Positions 1 through 6,157 of a stretch of 12,200 nt of DNA are shown piece after piece (position 1 is the stretch's first letter; each line of letters starts with the position of its first letter). The stretch lies in assembly GCA_947258905.1 (NCBI GenBank), contig CAMYKF010000046.1, positions 1 to 12,200 on the forward strand. Reading direction: 5' to 3'. Below the pieces are notes generated by a model. That model saw only the letters and a program-made list of their open reading frames with translations, searched no databases and had not been told where the DNA came from. Origin of the DNA: an uncultured Pirellulaceae bacterium (lineage in GTDB: Bacteria; Planctomycetota; Planctomycetia; Pirellulales; Pirellulaceae). The translations under genes and the position numbers were made by a program.

Positions 1-128
1 AGGCCTTCCATCAAGACATTGCCATTGGCGAGTAGGGCCAGGATCATCCGCTCGATGACATATTCCTGACCGATGATGGCCGCTTGCATGCGCTGGCCGA
101 GCTGCTGAATTTGTTCGCGTACTGACAT
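1..128 (-). CDS. MoxR-family AAA+ ATPase, N-terminal fragment
   Basis: The minus strand reads an open frame of 42 codons from ATG at 128 to the window edge. It starts MSVREQIQQLGQRM and continues with IIGQEYVIERMILALLANGN, ending LMEGL. The pattern of a short amphipathic helix, then (V/I)xGQ, a helix ending in LLxxGxxLxEG, is the start of MoxR-type AAA+ ATPases, where the next residues would be the Walker A loop (P-G-x-G-K-T), just outside the window. MoxR proteins are cytoplasmic chaperone-like ATPases, usually encoded beside DUF58 and VWA-domain proteins; those partners would lie to the left. No clear Shine-Dalgarno precedes the start. The gene is separated from the sulfatase upstream by a terminator and an inverted repeat, so it is probably its own transcription unit. 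The family call is strong for so short a fragment, but Walker A and B cannot be checked. Confidence 0.8.
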   Translation of the reverse strand, partial: MSVREQIQQLGQRMQAAIIGQEYVIERMILALLANGNVLMEG

Positions 129-169
129 TGCATCGATTTGCAAAAGGGTTGGATAAGATGTTGCGGGCG

Positions 170-199
170 AATGTAGCGGTTTGCCGTGCGCTGGTCCAA
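170..199 (-). promoter_or_regulatory. Candidate promoter of the MoxR-type gene
   Basis: On the minus strand TTGGAC (199-194) is followed after 18 bases by TACATT (175-170), a loose sigma-70-like pair about 42 bp before the ATG. Both hexamers have mismatches, so this is only a plausible site in the right place. Confidence 0.25.
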
Positions 200-217
200 G
201 TTTTGCCCGATCGGGTC

Positions 218-287
218 AACCACGGAGGCCCGGAGACACGGAGTTTGCAACATGAATTCCTCTCCGTGCCTCCGTGTCTCTGTGGTT
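218..287. repeat. 26-bp imperfect inverted repeat, dispersed-repeat type
   Basis: The left arm 218-243 and the right arm 262-287 are reverse complements at 22 of 26 positions, with an 18-base loop. Each arm is built from short purine-rich units of the type CCACGGAG and ACACGGAG. Similar GAGACACGGAGG-type sequences are, from general memory, common between genes of planctomycetes and other environmental bacteria; copy number in this genome cannot be seen here. It lies between the sulfatase terminator and the MoxR-type gene. Confidence 0.6.
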
Positions 288-303
288 TTCGATCCGGCAA
301 CCG

Positions 304-338
304 AAAAAAGTTGACGCCCCGTCACACAGGACGGGGCG
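304..338 (-). terminator. Rho-independent terminator of the sulfatase gene
   Basis: Reading the minus strand away from the sulfatase stop at 370, there is an 8-bp perfect GC-rich stem (338-331 with 322-315, core CGGGGCG) and an 8-base loop, followed six bases later by six T (309-304). Position and orientation fit termination of the sulfatase transcript before the MoxR-type gene. Confidence 0.75.
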
Positions 339-369
339 CTCTCTGCAACAAAAATCCGGTTTGCTGACG

Positions 370-1944
370 CTACTTCGATCCAGTCGACTGCATCATTTCC
401 ATGACCTGGTCGATGCTGAAACTGGCCGGCTTTTGCCGTGGTGGAAATTCCTGGAACGTTTTCAGGAAATTGGTCACGTACTGCTGCGCCGGCACGAGAA
501 AGAACACGTGATCGAGCAACCAGTCGTAGTAGGTATTGGACGTAAAATAGGCACGTTCGTACGGATCCCGACGCAGGTTGAAAATCAGCGGGAAACGCAG
601 CGGCGTCCACGGTTCGGCCCAGACACGCAATGTTCCCATCGCGCGTTGCTCCATAAAGACTGCTTTCCAGTCGCTGTATCGCAGCGCAGTCAATTCACCG
701 GTATCAGAGAAGTAAAAGATTTCCTTGCGCGGGCTTTCTTCCGTTTCTCCAGTGAGCAGGGGCAGGATGTTATAGCCATCCAGATGTACCTTGTACGACC
801 GTCCAATGGCCTGCACACCGCCGGCCAGCAATTGTTCCTTGATGTCGGGTACACCCGTCACGGCCATAAACGTGGGCAGCCAGTCCATATGGTGCACGAT
901 TTCGTTGGATACCGAGCCGGGAGCAATGCGACCCGGCCAGCGAACCATGGCCGGAACTCGCCAGCCGCCTTCCCAGTTTGAATTTTTCTCTCCCTGAAAC
1001 GGAGTCATGGCGCCGTCGGGCCAGGTGTTCATGTGAGGACCGTTATCGGTGCTGTAGAACACGATGGTGTTATCGGCGATTGCGAGTTCATCCAGCTTCT
1101 CGAGGAACATGCCGATGTGCAGATCATGCTCGACCATGCCTGCCTGGTACTCGTCAAGTCCTCCGCCCCACATCTCATTGGCCTTGTCGCGCATCTCCTG
1201 ACGAACGTGAGTGCGGAAGTGCATGCGGGTACCGTTCCACCAGCAGAAAAACGGCTGGCCCGCTGCATGTTGACGGTCGATGAAATCCAGAGCCGCGGCA
1301 ACCGTTTCGTCGTCCACCGTTTCCATGCGTTTTTTGGTCAGAGGTCCGGTGTCTTCGATGGCACCGTCGGCAAAGGAACGAATCACGCCTCGCGGGCCAA
1401 ACCGATCGCGAAACGTCCGGCCATCCGAAGTAATCATGTCTCCGGGATAGTCTTCCAGTTCAGGTTCTTCTTCGGCATTCAAGTGATACAGGTTGCCAAG
1501 GAACTCGTCGAACCCGTGATTGGTGGGCAGCATGCTATCCTGGTCCCCCAGATGGTTCTTGCCGAACTGACCGGTCGCATAGCCACGCGACTTGAGCAGA
1601 CCAGCAATGGTGGGATCTTCCACTTGCATGCCAAGTTCTGCTCCCGGAAGACCGACTTTGGATAAACCCGTGCGATAAACGCTCTGGCCCATAATGAACG
1701 ATGATCGACCGGCGGTGCAGGATTGTTCGCCGTAGTAATCGGTAAAGATCATGCCTTCTCGGGCAATGCGATCAATATTGGGTGTGCGGTAACCCATCAG
1801 TCCCATGGTGTAGGCGCTGATATTGGATTGCCCAACATCGTCACCCCAGATGACGAGGATGTTTGGTCTATCCTGGGCAGTCGCTGTACCGGCCAGCATC
1901 ATCAGAAGTGTGATTGCCAGACACAAGTTGCTTCTTCTTCTCAT
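370..1944 (-). CDS. Secreted Cys-type sulfatase (arylsulfatase-like)
   Basis: This 524-aa protein belongs to the alkaline-phosphatase-fold sulfatases, which hydrolyse sulfate esters, in planctomycetes often on algal polysaccharides or glycoproteins. Residues 1-24 form a signal peptide (basic MRRR, hydrophobic core, Ala-Thr-Ala-Gln), so the enzyme is exported. The mature part starts with the metal-binding motif around Asp35-Asp36 (WGDD). The formylglycine motif C76-T-A-G-R80 matches C-x-[PA]-x-R, so Cys76 should be oxidised by a formylglycine-generating enzyme encoded elsewhere. GKNHLG (Lys129, His131), Asp300-Asn301 and Lys320 match other conserved active-site positions. All key residues seem intact and the length is normal. 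I chose the ATG at 1944 because AAGGAGA lies 4 bases upstream and the signal peptide begins directly there; a frame extension to 2064 adds 40 unlikely residues. Substrate cannot be told from the sequence. The gene appears to be monocistronic. Confidence 0.95.
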   Translation of the reverse strand: MRRRSNLCLAITLLMMLAGTATAQDRPNILVIWGDDVGQSNISAYTMGLMGYRTPNIDRIAREGMIFTDYYGEQSCTAGRSSFIMGQSVYRTGLSKVGLPGAELGMQVEDPTIAGLLKSRGYATGQFGKNHLGDQDSMLPTNHGFDEFLGNLYHLNAEEEPELEDYPGDMITSDGRTFRDRFGPRGVIRSFADGAIEDTGPLTKKRMETVDDETVAAALDFIDRQHAAGQPFFCWWNGTRMHFRTHVRQEMRDKANEMWGGGLDEYQAGMVEHDLHIGMFLEKLDELAIADNTIVFYSTDNGPHMNTWPDGAMTPFQGEKNSNWEGGWRVPAMVRWPGRIAPGSVSNEIVHHMDWLPTFMAVTGVPDIKEQLLAGGVQAIGRSYKVHLDGYNILPLLTGETEESPRKEIFYFSDTGELTALRYSDWKAVFMEQRAMGTLRVWAEPWTPLRFPLIFNLRRDPYERAYFTSNTYYDWLLDHVFFLVPAQQYVTNFLKTFQEFPPRQKPASFSIDQVMEMMQSTGSK

Positions 1945-1948
1945 AGGG

Positions 1949-1955
1949 TCTCCTT
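1949..1955 (-). promoter_or_regulatory. Shine-Dalgarno site of the sulfatase gene
   Basis: AAGGAGA on the minus strand, 4 bases before the ATG at 1944. It is the only strong Shine-Dalgarno sequence seen before a gene in this window, and it settles the start choice. Confidence 0.8.
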
Positions 1956-1986
1956 CAGACGCGTTAACATGCGATAAGCAGGCCAG

Positions 1987-1992
1987 ATTATA
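1987..1992 (-). promoter_or_regulatory. Candidate -10 box of the sulfatase gene
   Basis: A perfect TATAAT on the minus strand lies 43 bp before the start codon and would give a leader of about 35 nt. No good -35 hexamer is found 16-18 bp upstream, so the promoter may need an activator or may be a chance match. Confidence 0.35.
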
Positions 1993-2037
1993 CAACCTCT
2001 GATTTGTGATTGCACGGCGATTGAAAAATGAGCGATT

Positions 2038-2066
2038 TTGCGATACCACACCTTGCGATACCACAC
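2038..2066. repeat. 15-bp tandem duplication between genes
   Basis: The 14-mer TTGCGATACCACAC occurs at 2038-2051 and again at 2053-2066, a tandem duplication with a 15-bp period in the 284-bp gap between the DUF502 gene and the sulfatase. The rest of this gap shows no gene. No terminator with a T-run was found for the DUF502 gene. Confidence 0.6.
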
Positions 2067-2228
2067 TTCCACCAATTGAGTCACACCCGAATTGGCAGCG
2101 TATCTAACACTCGCAGCAATGCAAACTTGCAGGTCATGCCTGATGTGAGCTGTTCGCTGACCGCTATGGTACGAATCGGCGAGCGGGCCGGAATTCAAGT
2201 GGTCGGCAAATAGAAACGAGGCACCCGG

Positions 2229-2807
2229 TTAGCTATCCGCCAAGTCCCTAATGGACTCCGGGGCCAGCGATCCAATGGTCCACTGAAAGGCCTGAAACTG
2301 GGCGAACGTCCAGTCGGTGAACTCAACATCCGCGAGTGGCACAACGCGAATGTATCCGGTCTTGGTGCCCGGAGCCGAGGGTGTAAAAACCGCCGCCAAC
2401 TCGGGTGCATCTTCCGTTGCCGGAAAAGTGGCCGTCATCAGACCGATCGCACGCACCGATTCCGACGGCCAATTGACCAGTACCACTTCGTAGTTCTTGT
2501 CACGAGACAATCCGCCGATCAGCTGATCCTCCAGCCGGATTACATCCGCCCAGCTCTTGTATCGCCCAAACACCGGATTGATGACATGCATCACGAACAG
2601 ACCCAGCAGAGGAGGAGCTGCGATCAACGTCACCACGGTTAGAAACGTAGCGAGGAAGGGGTTTTCCAGCGTCTCATAGAACGGTGAAATGGCTCGGCCG
2701 ATTCGCCACAGCACCAGAATGATGGCCAACACCACGAATCCGCTGAAATAGGCTCTGCCGAGTTGCCGCCGCCATTGCTTTTCCTGCACCACGTCGGATT
2801 CGTTCAT
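2229..2807 (-). CDS. DUF502 family integral membrane protein
   Basis: This 192-aa protein has two membrane segments, about residues 17-36 and 52-78, followed by a soluble C-terminal domain. The signature of the DUF502 family is visible: the second helix ends in a PPLLGLFV-type stretch, then come YEVVLVNWPS, RAIGLMTATF, a VFTPSAPGTKTGY segment and the VVPLADVEF segment, matching the family pattern of V-P-T-x-P-x-P-x-S/T-G and a final acidic strand. Family length is usually about 200 residues, so it is complete. The family is widespread in bacteria and includes plant COV proteins; its biochemical role is not established. The start at 2807 gives a charged cytoplasmic N-terminus; there is no Shine-Dalgarno. 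It is transcribed divergently from the small coiled-coil gene at 2985, with 177 bp between them. Confidence 0.85.
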   Translation of the reverse strand: MNESDVVQEKQWRRQLGRAYFSGFVVLAIILVLWRIGRAISPFYETLENPFLATFLTVVTLIAAPPLLGLFVMHVINPVFGRYKSWADVIRLEDQLIGGLSRDKNYEVVLVNWPSESVRAIGLMTATFPATEDAPELAAVFTPSAPGTKTGYIRVVPLADVEFTDWTFAQFQAFQWTIGSLAPESIRDLADS

Positions 2808-2857
2808 GGCAAATTCGGTTTGCTTTTATCAATCGTGCGGACGAAAGGGATTATCGT

Positions 2858-2910
2858 GTCCCGGAAAGGGATGGATTGTAATTCAGACAGCCGGGACGGT
2901 AATCCGGGAC
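2858..2910 (+). promoter_or_regulatory. Structured leader or small-RNA candidate with alternative pairing
   Basis: GTCCCGG at 2858-2864 can pair with either of two identical copies of CCGGGAC, at 2891-2897 and 2904-2910. The second copy overlaps the first stem base of the hairpin and T-run at 2910-2933, so the two folds compete. This layout, in a divergent intergenic region with no plus-strand gene upstream, suggests either a short transcript ending at 2933 or an attenuator-like leader. No convincing upstream promoter was found, so this is tentative. Confidence 0.3.
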
Positions 2911-2933
2911 GCCCCGCGAAACGGGGCGCTTTT
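2910..2933 (+). terminator. Rho-independent terminator-like hairpin upstream of the coiled-coil gene
   Basis: A 7-bp perfect GC stem (2910-2916 with 2922-2928, CGCCCCG/CGGGGCG) with a 5-base loop is followed by C and four T on the plus strand. The stem core is the same as that of the sulfatase terminator. It lies eight bases before the TATAAT at 2941, so it could end a short upstream transcript and insulate the next gene. Confidence 0.5.
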
Positions 2934-2940
2934 CGTGAAT

Positions 2941-2946
2941 TATAAT
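2941..2946 (+). promoter_or_regulatory. Candidate -10 box of the small coiled-coil gene
   Basis: A perfect TATAAT sits 38 bp before the ATG at 2985, which would give a leader of about 30 nt. The -35 position falls inside the terminator-like hairpin and is a poor match, so confidence is moderate. Confidence 0.4.
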
Positions 2947-2984
2947 TGCAAACACGTCCGTCCACTGTTCCTGGCAGAAATACC

Positions 2985-3533
2985 ATGGCAAAACGCAAGA
3001 CAGCAACCACCTCAACCCGTTCCAGATCCACGAGGTCGGCTCCCGCCAAAACCAGCACCGCCCCGGACGCCCCGCAGGCAGCCGCGGCCCCGGATGATTT
3101 GCAGGCCGCTGCCGCGCTGGTTCTGGAACGAGAAGCCGAACGAAAACAACGCGCCAAGGCGCGCGCTCGCCGAAAACGACGGGAGCGGGAGAAAGCACAG
3201 CTTGCCGCGGTCCATCGCATGCAACAATCCGTTGAATTGATGAAATGGTGCATCGTCATCATCACGGCCATCATGTTTACGGGAATCGCGATTACGATCG
3301 GGACCTTGTGGTCGCTGCAGACCGAAATGGAAAGAGTCCAGGCAGAAGTCGAAGAGGTACGGCCCACGGTGGAAAAGGTGATCAATGAAGTGACCGAAGT
3401 AGTGGACGGGGTAGAGCGACTGCGTCTGGCGCTGCAAAACCCCATGCAATCGATCGGCAGTTTGTTCGGCAGCCAGCTGGATGCGAAATTGAATGAGCTG
3501 ATCGGCGGCCAGCAACAGTCGCAAGACGAGTAG
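2985..3533 (+). CDS. Small basic one-TM coiled-coil protein, function unknown
   Basis: I do not recognise a family. The 182-aa product has four parts. Residues 1-45 are low-complexity Ala/Pro/Ser/Thr with many Lys and Arg (starting MAKRKTATTSTRSRSTRS), likely disordered. Residues 46-75 are a very basic helix (RKQRAKARARRKRREREK). One membrane helix covers about 87-110 (WCIVIITAIMFTGIAITIG). Residues 112-150 form an acidic coiled coil with Val/Leu heptads (ERVQAEVEEVRPTVEKV), followed by a short Gln-rich tail. By the positive-inside rule the basic half is cytoplasmic and the coiled coil periplasmic. The basic tail could bind nucleic acid or another polyanion, but that is inference. I prefer the ATG at 2985 over an in-frame TTG at 2946, because the TTG overlaps the TATAAT. 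It converges on the arrestin-like gene. Confidence 0.75.
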   Translation: MAKRKTATTSTRSRSTRSAPAKTSTAPDAPQAAAAPDDLQAAAALVLEREAERKQRAKARARRKRREREKAQLAAVHRMQQSVELMKWCIVIITAIMFTGIAITIGTLWSLQTEMERVQAEVEEVRPTVEKVINEVTEVVDGVERLRLALQNPMQSIGSLFGSQLDAKLNELIGGQQQSQDE

Positions 3534-3542
3534 TTCCTCGTA

Positions 3543-3612
3543 GCCGAGCGAGGCCCTCGCTCGGCGCAGGCTGTTGTCTCATACTGCTGGCGTGCGCAGG
3601 GCCTCGCACGCC
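3543..3612. terminator. Two strong hairpins between convergent genes
   Basis: A 10-bp perfect stem with a 3-base loop (3543-3552 with 3556-3565) is followed by an 8-bp perfect stem with an 8-base loop (3589-3596 with 3605-3612). They fill the 91-bp gap between the convergent stops at 3533 and 3625. Neither is followed by a T-run, so they may stop transcription without the usual intrinsic signal, protect RNA 3' ends, or be copies of a palindromic repeat. The loop sides carry related sequences (GAGGCCCTCGC and GGGCCTCGCA). Confidence 0.5.
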
Positions 3613-3624
3613 TGCATCCAAACC

Positions 3625-4989
3625 CTAAATGCCCAGCATCACGATGCGGTCGCGCAAATGCTCCCAGCGTAACATGGCGGCGCTGCAGGCCCACGATTGT
3701 CCGCGGTCCAGTTGCTCCACTTCCTGGTTGTAGCGGGCGGGCAATTGCAGCGAGACCAGCAGCTTTGTGCCCGACAGTGTTCCACTGAGCGTGCGACCAT
3801 GCAGGTAATCCAGGTCTTCAAATCCTTCTTCGGCCGATTCAATCCGGTCCAGATCGATGGAGACCGTATACAGCTTGTCCGCGTGTTGCTCGATGATCTT
3901 GTCGGCCCGTGCGGTATCGGCACCGGCATCATTCAAGTGGCGGACGACCTCGATTAGATCGTGAAAAGGCTGGGTGGCGAAAGCCGGATTGGGATTGTCG
4001 TGGTCGTCAGTGCGGGCCGGTGGCGGTAACAGCTGTATGTGTCGTGTTTGCACCCAGTCCGGCCACATGGGCAATCGAATGGCCAGCGTGACGGTCCAGA
4101 TAATCTTGTTGTCCGGCAAATCCACCGAAAAGGCCCGTGTCATTGGGAAGGTGATTTCCGGATGCAACTCAATCACCTCGCCACGCTTGATGGCGGGAGA
4201 CTTGATCAGCGTTTTGGTTTGCTCAAACAGTTTGTGAGTGTGAGTCGTGCGATTGGTGCCGCTGCCCGAGACGACTGACTCAGCCCCGCGAATCGATGCG
4301 GTGACCGCACTGATTTGTACGTTGCCGAGGGGACCGATTTGCAGCAGCGACGGCATCTGCTCGCCGGCCACAGCCTGTCCCAGTGTTCCCCATTGCACGT
4401 CCCCCAGTTTTCGCTCGGCCAAATAAGATCGCAGACTGAACCAGGCAATGATCAGCGGGAAGACCAGTCCCAGGAGAAGCAGCGGTGAAAGCCGCGTGGC
4501 CAGAAAAAGCGCCAGCAGGACCAGAATAAACGCGATGCTCAAGCCGATGATTCTTGGCCAATGACGCGAGCCGGGCTGAATAACCGTTTTGGCTGCATCG
4601 GGCAGAGGCACGTCGCTGCCGGGTCGCCACAGGAACTCTTCGCGGCATTTGGGATCTCGGGCCCACGGGATGTCGACGCGGGCCAGCACATAATGGTCGA
4701 TGTTGAGATACTTGCCGCGATAACTCAGCGGCATGGCGGGCGGCACAAATTCAAAGGCATATTCGTATTTGTCACCGGCCTTCCAGTCGCCCTGAAACAG
4801 GGTTTGCTGGAAATAGTTGCGACGCGTGGCATTGCCCCGGCCATGGGTACTCCACCAGCAGTTAAGGGTCAGACCCCGGCATTTGACATCCTGATTAACC
4901 CGCACCCGCACCCAGCCCTGCACCGTTTCACCCGTCCGGAACTCCCGATCCGGGCGATAGAACTCGATTTGCAAATCACATTTGCTCAT
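3625..4989 (-). CDS. Arrestin-like β-domain membrane protein
   Basis: The 454-aa product has no enzyme motif I can name. Residues 1-125 look like an arrestin-type β-sandwich: DLQIEFYRPDREFRTGETV, then GWVRVRV, a charged loop, LFQGDWKAGDKYEYAFEFVP, PLSYRGKYLNIDHYVLARVD. This follows the arrestin-N order (strand, GE-x-V-x-G, a polar strand, F-x-F-x-P, P-x-S, Y-x-L-x-A). Two hydrophobic helices at about 146-166 and 167-186 form a hairpin in the membrane. Residues 210-322 form a second β-rich domain with a SGSGTNRTTHTHKLF turn. The C-terminal 130 residues are mixed and charged. The short hairpin puts both large domains on the same side, probably cytoplasmic, as there is no signal peptide. The P-loop ATPase gene lies 15 bp upstream, so the two are probably co-transcribed and may act together. 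The fold call is from pattern only; a structure prediction would settle it. Confidence 0.7.
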   Translation of the reverse strand: MSKCDLQIEFYRPDREFRTGETVQGWVRVRVNQDVKCRGLTLNCWWSTHGRGNATRRNYFQQTLFQGDWKAGDKYEYAFEFVPPAMPLSYRGKYLNIDHYVLARVDIPWARDPKCREEFLWRPGSDVPLPDAAKTVIQPGSRHWPRIIGLSIAFILVLLALFLATRLSPLLLLGLVFPLIIAWFSLRSYLAERKLGDVQWGTLGQAVAGEQMPSLLQIGPLGNVQISAVTASIRGAESVVSGSGTNRTTHTHKLFEQTKTLIKSPAIKRGEVIELHPEITFPMTRAFSVDLPDNKIIWTVTLAIRLPMWPDWVQTRHIQLLPPPARTDDHDNPNPAFATQPFHDLIEVVRHLNDAGADTARADKIIEQHADKLYTVSIDLDRIESAEEGFEDLDYLHGRTLSGTLSGTKLLVSLQLPARYNQEVEQLDRGQSWACSAAMLRWEHLRDRIVMLGI

Positions 4990-5004
4990 GGCCGGCCGGC
5001 TTTT

Positions 5005-5730
5005 TCAGTCAAATAACTCGCGGGTGCCTGGTGGTTCTGCACCGGCAGCGCCTTGCGGGCATTGCGGGCATTGCGGGCATTGCGCGTATTGCTGGAACCG
5101 CTCGTACAGATAATGGTTGAGAGCCCGCACATTATTCCCGAATTTGTGCAACAGTCTAACCGCTTGGCCCCGATCAATGTACGGGATGTCGCCAGCGTGG
5201 CGTCGGGCGGCCGAAATCTTGCGGTTGATCGTCTGTTGCAGCCACTCAGTTGTGGGTGCCTGATCCAGCTGAATCGTCCGCACCCGAAAGCCACTGGCAC
5301 GCAGCGATTTCTGAAGGCAGACATGTGTGCCGAGTACCATTCGCCGCGCGCCACGCCACAGTCGGTGCCGCTGTCGCAAGCCCAGTCGCTGGGCTTCATC
5401 GATCATCAAATCTTCACAAACCGGAACCACACGCTTTTCGTGTTCCGGCAAGTGCACATAGGTAAACTCCGGATAACGATTTGCCAGGCAAAGCAAATGG
5501 GTTGATTTGCCGCTGCCAGCCGGACCCATGAATTGAACCGCCGTATGTTCTTCCCGCAAGTGCTCGACGAGGTAATCGAAATCGCAACGGGGCATGGCGG
5601 TGTCGATCAGCTGCTCGCGATCCAGCTCGCCAAACGGATTAAACCGCAAGTTGAGCGTCGCGTAGGGCAGATCGATGCGAAGGTGAATTCGACGCAGGAC
5701 TGCTTGGCCAGGATGATTTTCTGAATTCAT
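5005..5730 (-). CDS. P-loop ATPase paired with the arrestin-like gene
   Basis: This 241-aa cytoplasmic protein has a clear Walker A, G69-PAGSGKST77, and a Walker B, DLMIDEAQRL (Asp111, Glu112), with a spacing that fits AAA/ExeA/TniB-like NTPases. NLRFNPFGEL near residue 27 resembles the NPF motif at the N-terminus of ExeA-like ATPases. Residues 120-215 are helical and basic and could be the lid or a nucleic-acid-binding part. The C-terminus carries a QCP repeat (AQCPQCPQCPQ, residues 217-226) coded by a 9-bp tandem repeat, then a short flexible tail. The stop lies 15 bp before the arrestin-like start, so the two form a likely operon. No Shine-Dalgarno is seen. No transposase is nearby, so a TniB role is unlikely. 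Function is unknown; nucleotide hydrolysis is well supported by the motifs. Confidence 0.8.
   Translation of the reverse strand: MNSENHPGQAVLRRIHLRIDLPYATLNLRFNPFGELDREQLIDTAMPRCDFDYLVEHLREEHTAVQFMGPAGSGKSTHLLCLANRYPEFTYVHLPEHEKRVVPVCEDLMIDEAQRLGLRQRHRLWRGARRMVLGTHVCLQKSLRASGFRVRTIQLDQAPTTEWLQQTINRKISAARRHAGDIPYIDRGQAVRLLHKFGNNVRALNHYLYERFQQYAQCPQCPQCPQGAAGAEPPGTRELFD
5053..5088. repeat. 9-bp coding tandem repeat (Gln-Cys-Pro)
   Basis: Three perfect copies of TTGCGGGCA (5053-5079) and one degenerate copy (5080-5088) lie in the 3' end of the ATPase gene. The unit length keeps the frame, so copy-number change would alter the C-terminal tail without breaking the protein. On the minus strand the perfect copies give the QCP series. 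Confidence 0.8.
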
Positions 5731-5777
5731 GGCCCTATCCGTGAGTTTGGATAGCGAGGGGTTTGAATGGTTTGCAG

Positions 5778-5830
5778 CTCACCCTCCCCTTGGGAGGGTC
5801 GCCAATCCCGACCTGTCGGGATGGCGGGGA
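5778..5830 (-). repeat. Hairpin repeat element, copy 1 (inverted)
   Basis: Read on the minus strand this copy has the order TCCCC, then a hairpin TCCCGA/TCGGGA, then CGACCCTCCC and GGGAGGGTGAG, which form a second hairpin. The same order is found on the plus strand at 5895-5946. The two copies face each other around a 64-bp spacer, so the whole unit 5778-5946 is a large inverted repeat of the kind expected of a small non-coding mobile or REP-like element. Confidence 0.65.
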
Positions 5831-5894
5831 AGGTTCTGACGTTCGACATCCTTTGCTTTTTGCAACGCTCACAGATGAGGTATTTCTTTAGCCC

Positions 5895-5946
5895 TCCCCT
5901 CGTCCCGATAGAATCGGGACTTCGACCCTCCCAGCGGGAGGGTGAG
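5895..5946 (+). repeat. Hairpin repeat element, copy 2
   Basis: This is the plus-strand partner of the copy at 5778-5830: TCCCC, TCCCGA/TCGGGA hairpin, then CGACCCTCCC and GGGAGGGTGAG. The flanks and loops differ between copies while the stem parts agree, which points to selection on structure or to two insertions of the same element. Motifs of this CTCACCCTCCC type are, from general memory, frequent in planctomycete intergenic DNA. Confidence 0.65.
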
Positions 5947-5959
5947 GAGTTTGCGGTCA

Positions 5960-6005
5960 GCTTTTCATGGAGAAAAGTTGTGTAGCCACTAACTCCATGA
6001 AGAGC
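5960..6005. repeat. 13-bp inverted repeat near the SecA-like gene
   Basis: The arms 5960-5972 and 5993-6005 (core TCATGGAG and CTCCATGA) pair over 13 bases with a single T/G mismatch and a 20-base loop. It lies about 190 bp before the SecA-like start and could be an operator or an RNA hairpin; no T-run follows. Confidence 0.45.
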
Positions 6006-6151
6006 CCTGCTGCCTGAGACCGGAGTGTTCATCTCGTCGCGTGACCAGTCGTGCCGTCTGTAGGGGACATAACCGGTCCAGTTTATCAGATTTGCACAGC
6101 AGTTCGCATGGATTGCCCGCTGCAGAACTGCTCGGGTCAGCCGCTGCCGGC

Positions 6152-6157
6152 TACAAT
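6152..6157 (+). promoter_or_regulatory. Candidate -10 box of the SecA-like gene
   Basis: TACAAT lies 35 bp before the ATG at 6193, which would give a leader of about 30 nt. No good -35 hexamer was found at the usual distance. Confidence 0.3.

Noticed and set aside
44..610. Minus-strand open frame across the sulfatase end and the MoxR-type start
   Set aside because: It runs through the terminator and inverted repeat and overlaps two well-supported genes in another frame.
1945..2064. N-terminal extension of the sulfatase by 40 residues
   Set aside because: The RBS and signal peptide both point to the ATG at 1944, and the extension crosses the TATAAT box and the tandem duplication.
2946..2984. 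TTG start for the coiled-coil protein
   Set aside because: It begins within the TATAAT box; the ATG at 2985 is the better start.
2804..3694. Long minus-strand open frame opposite the coiled-coil gene
   Set aside because: Its product is low-complexity Arg/Ser/Cys-rich text antisense to a gene with a plausible membrane and coiled-coil structure; it also overlaps the starts and ends of neighbours.
4990..5004. GCCGGCCGGC followed by TTTTT as a terminator
   Set aside because: It reads on the plus strand, where no gene is transcribed, and a self-complementary decamer has no loop to form a normal hairpin.
5053..5088. Short direct repeats as a CRISPR array
   Set aside because: The units are 9 bp, contiguous, without spacers, and lie inside a coding region.
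5005..5730. TniB transposition ATPase
   Set aside because: No transposase, terminal repeats or target duplication are visible, and the gene is linked to a membrane protein.
5727..6032. Open frames inside the divergent region
   Set aside because: They read through the two repeat copies in opposite senses, have no family resemblance and no start signals.
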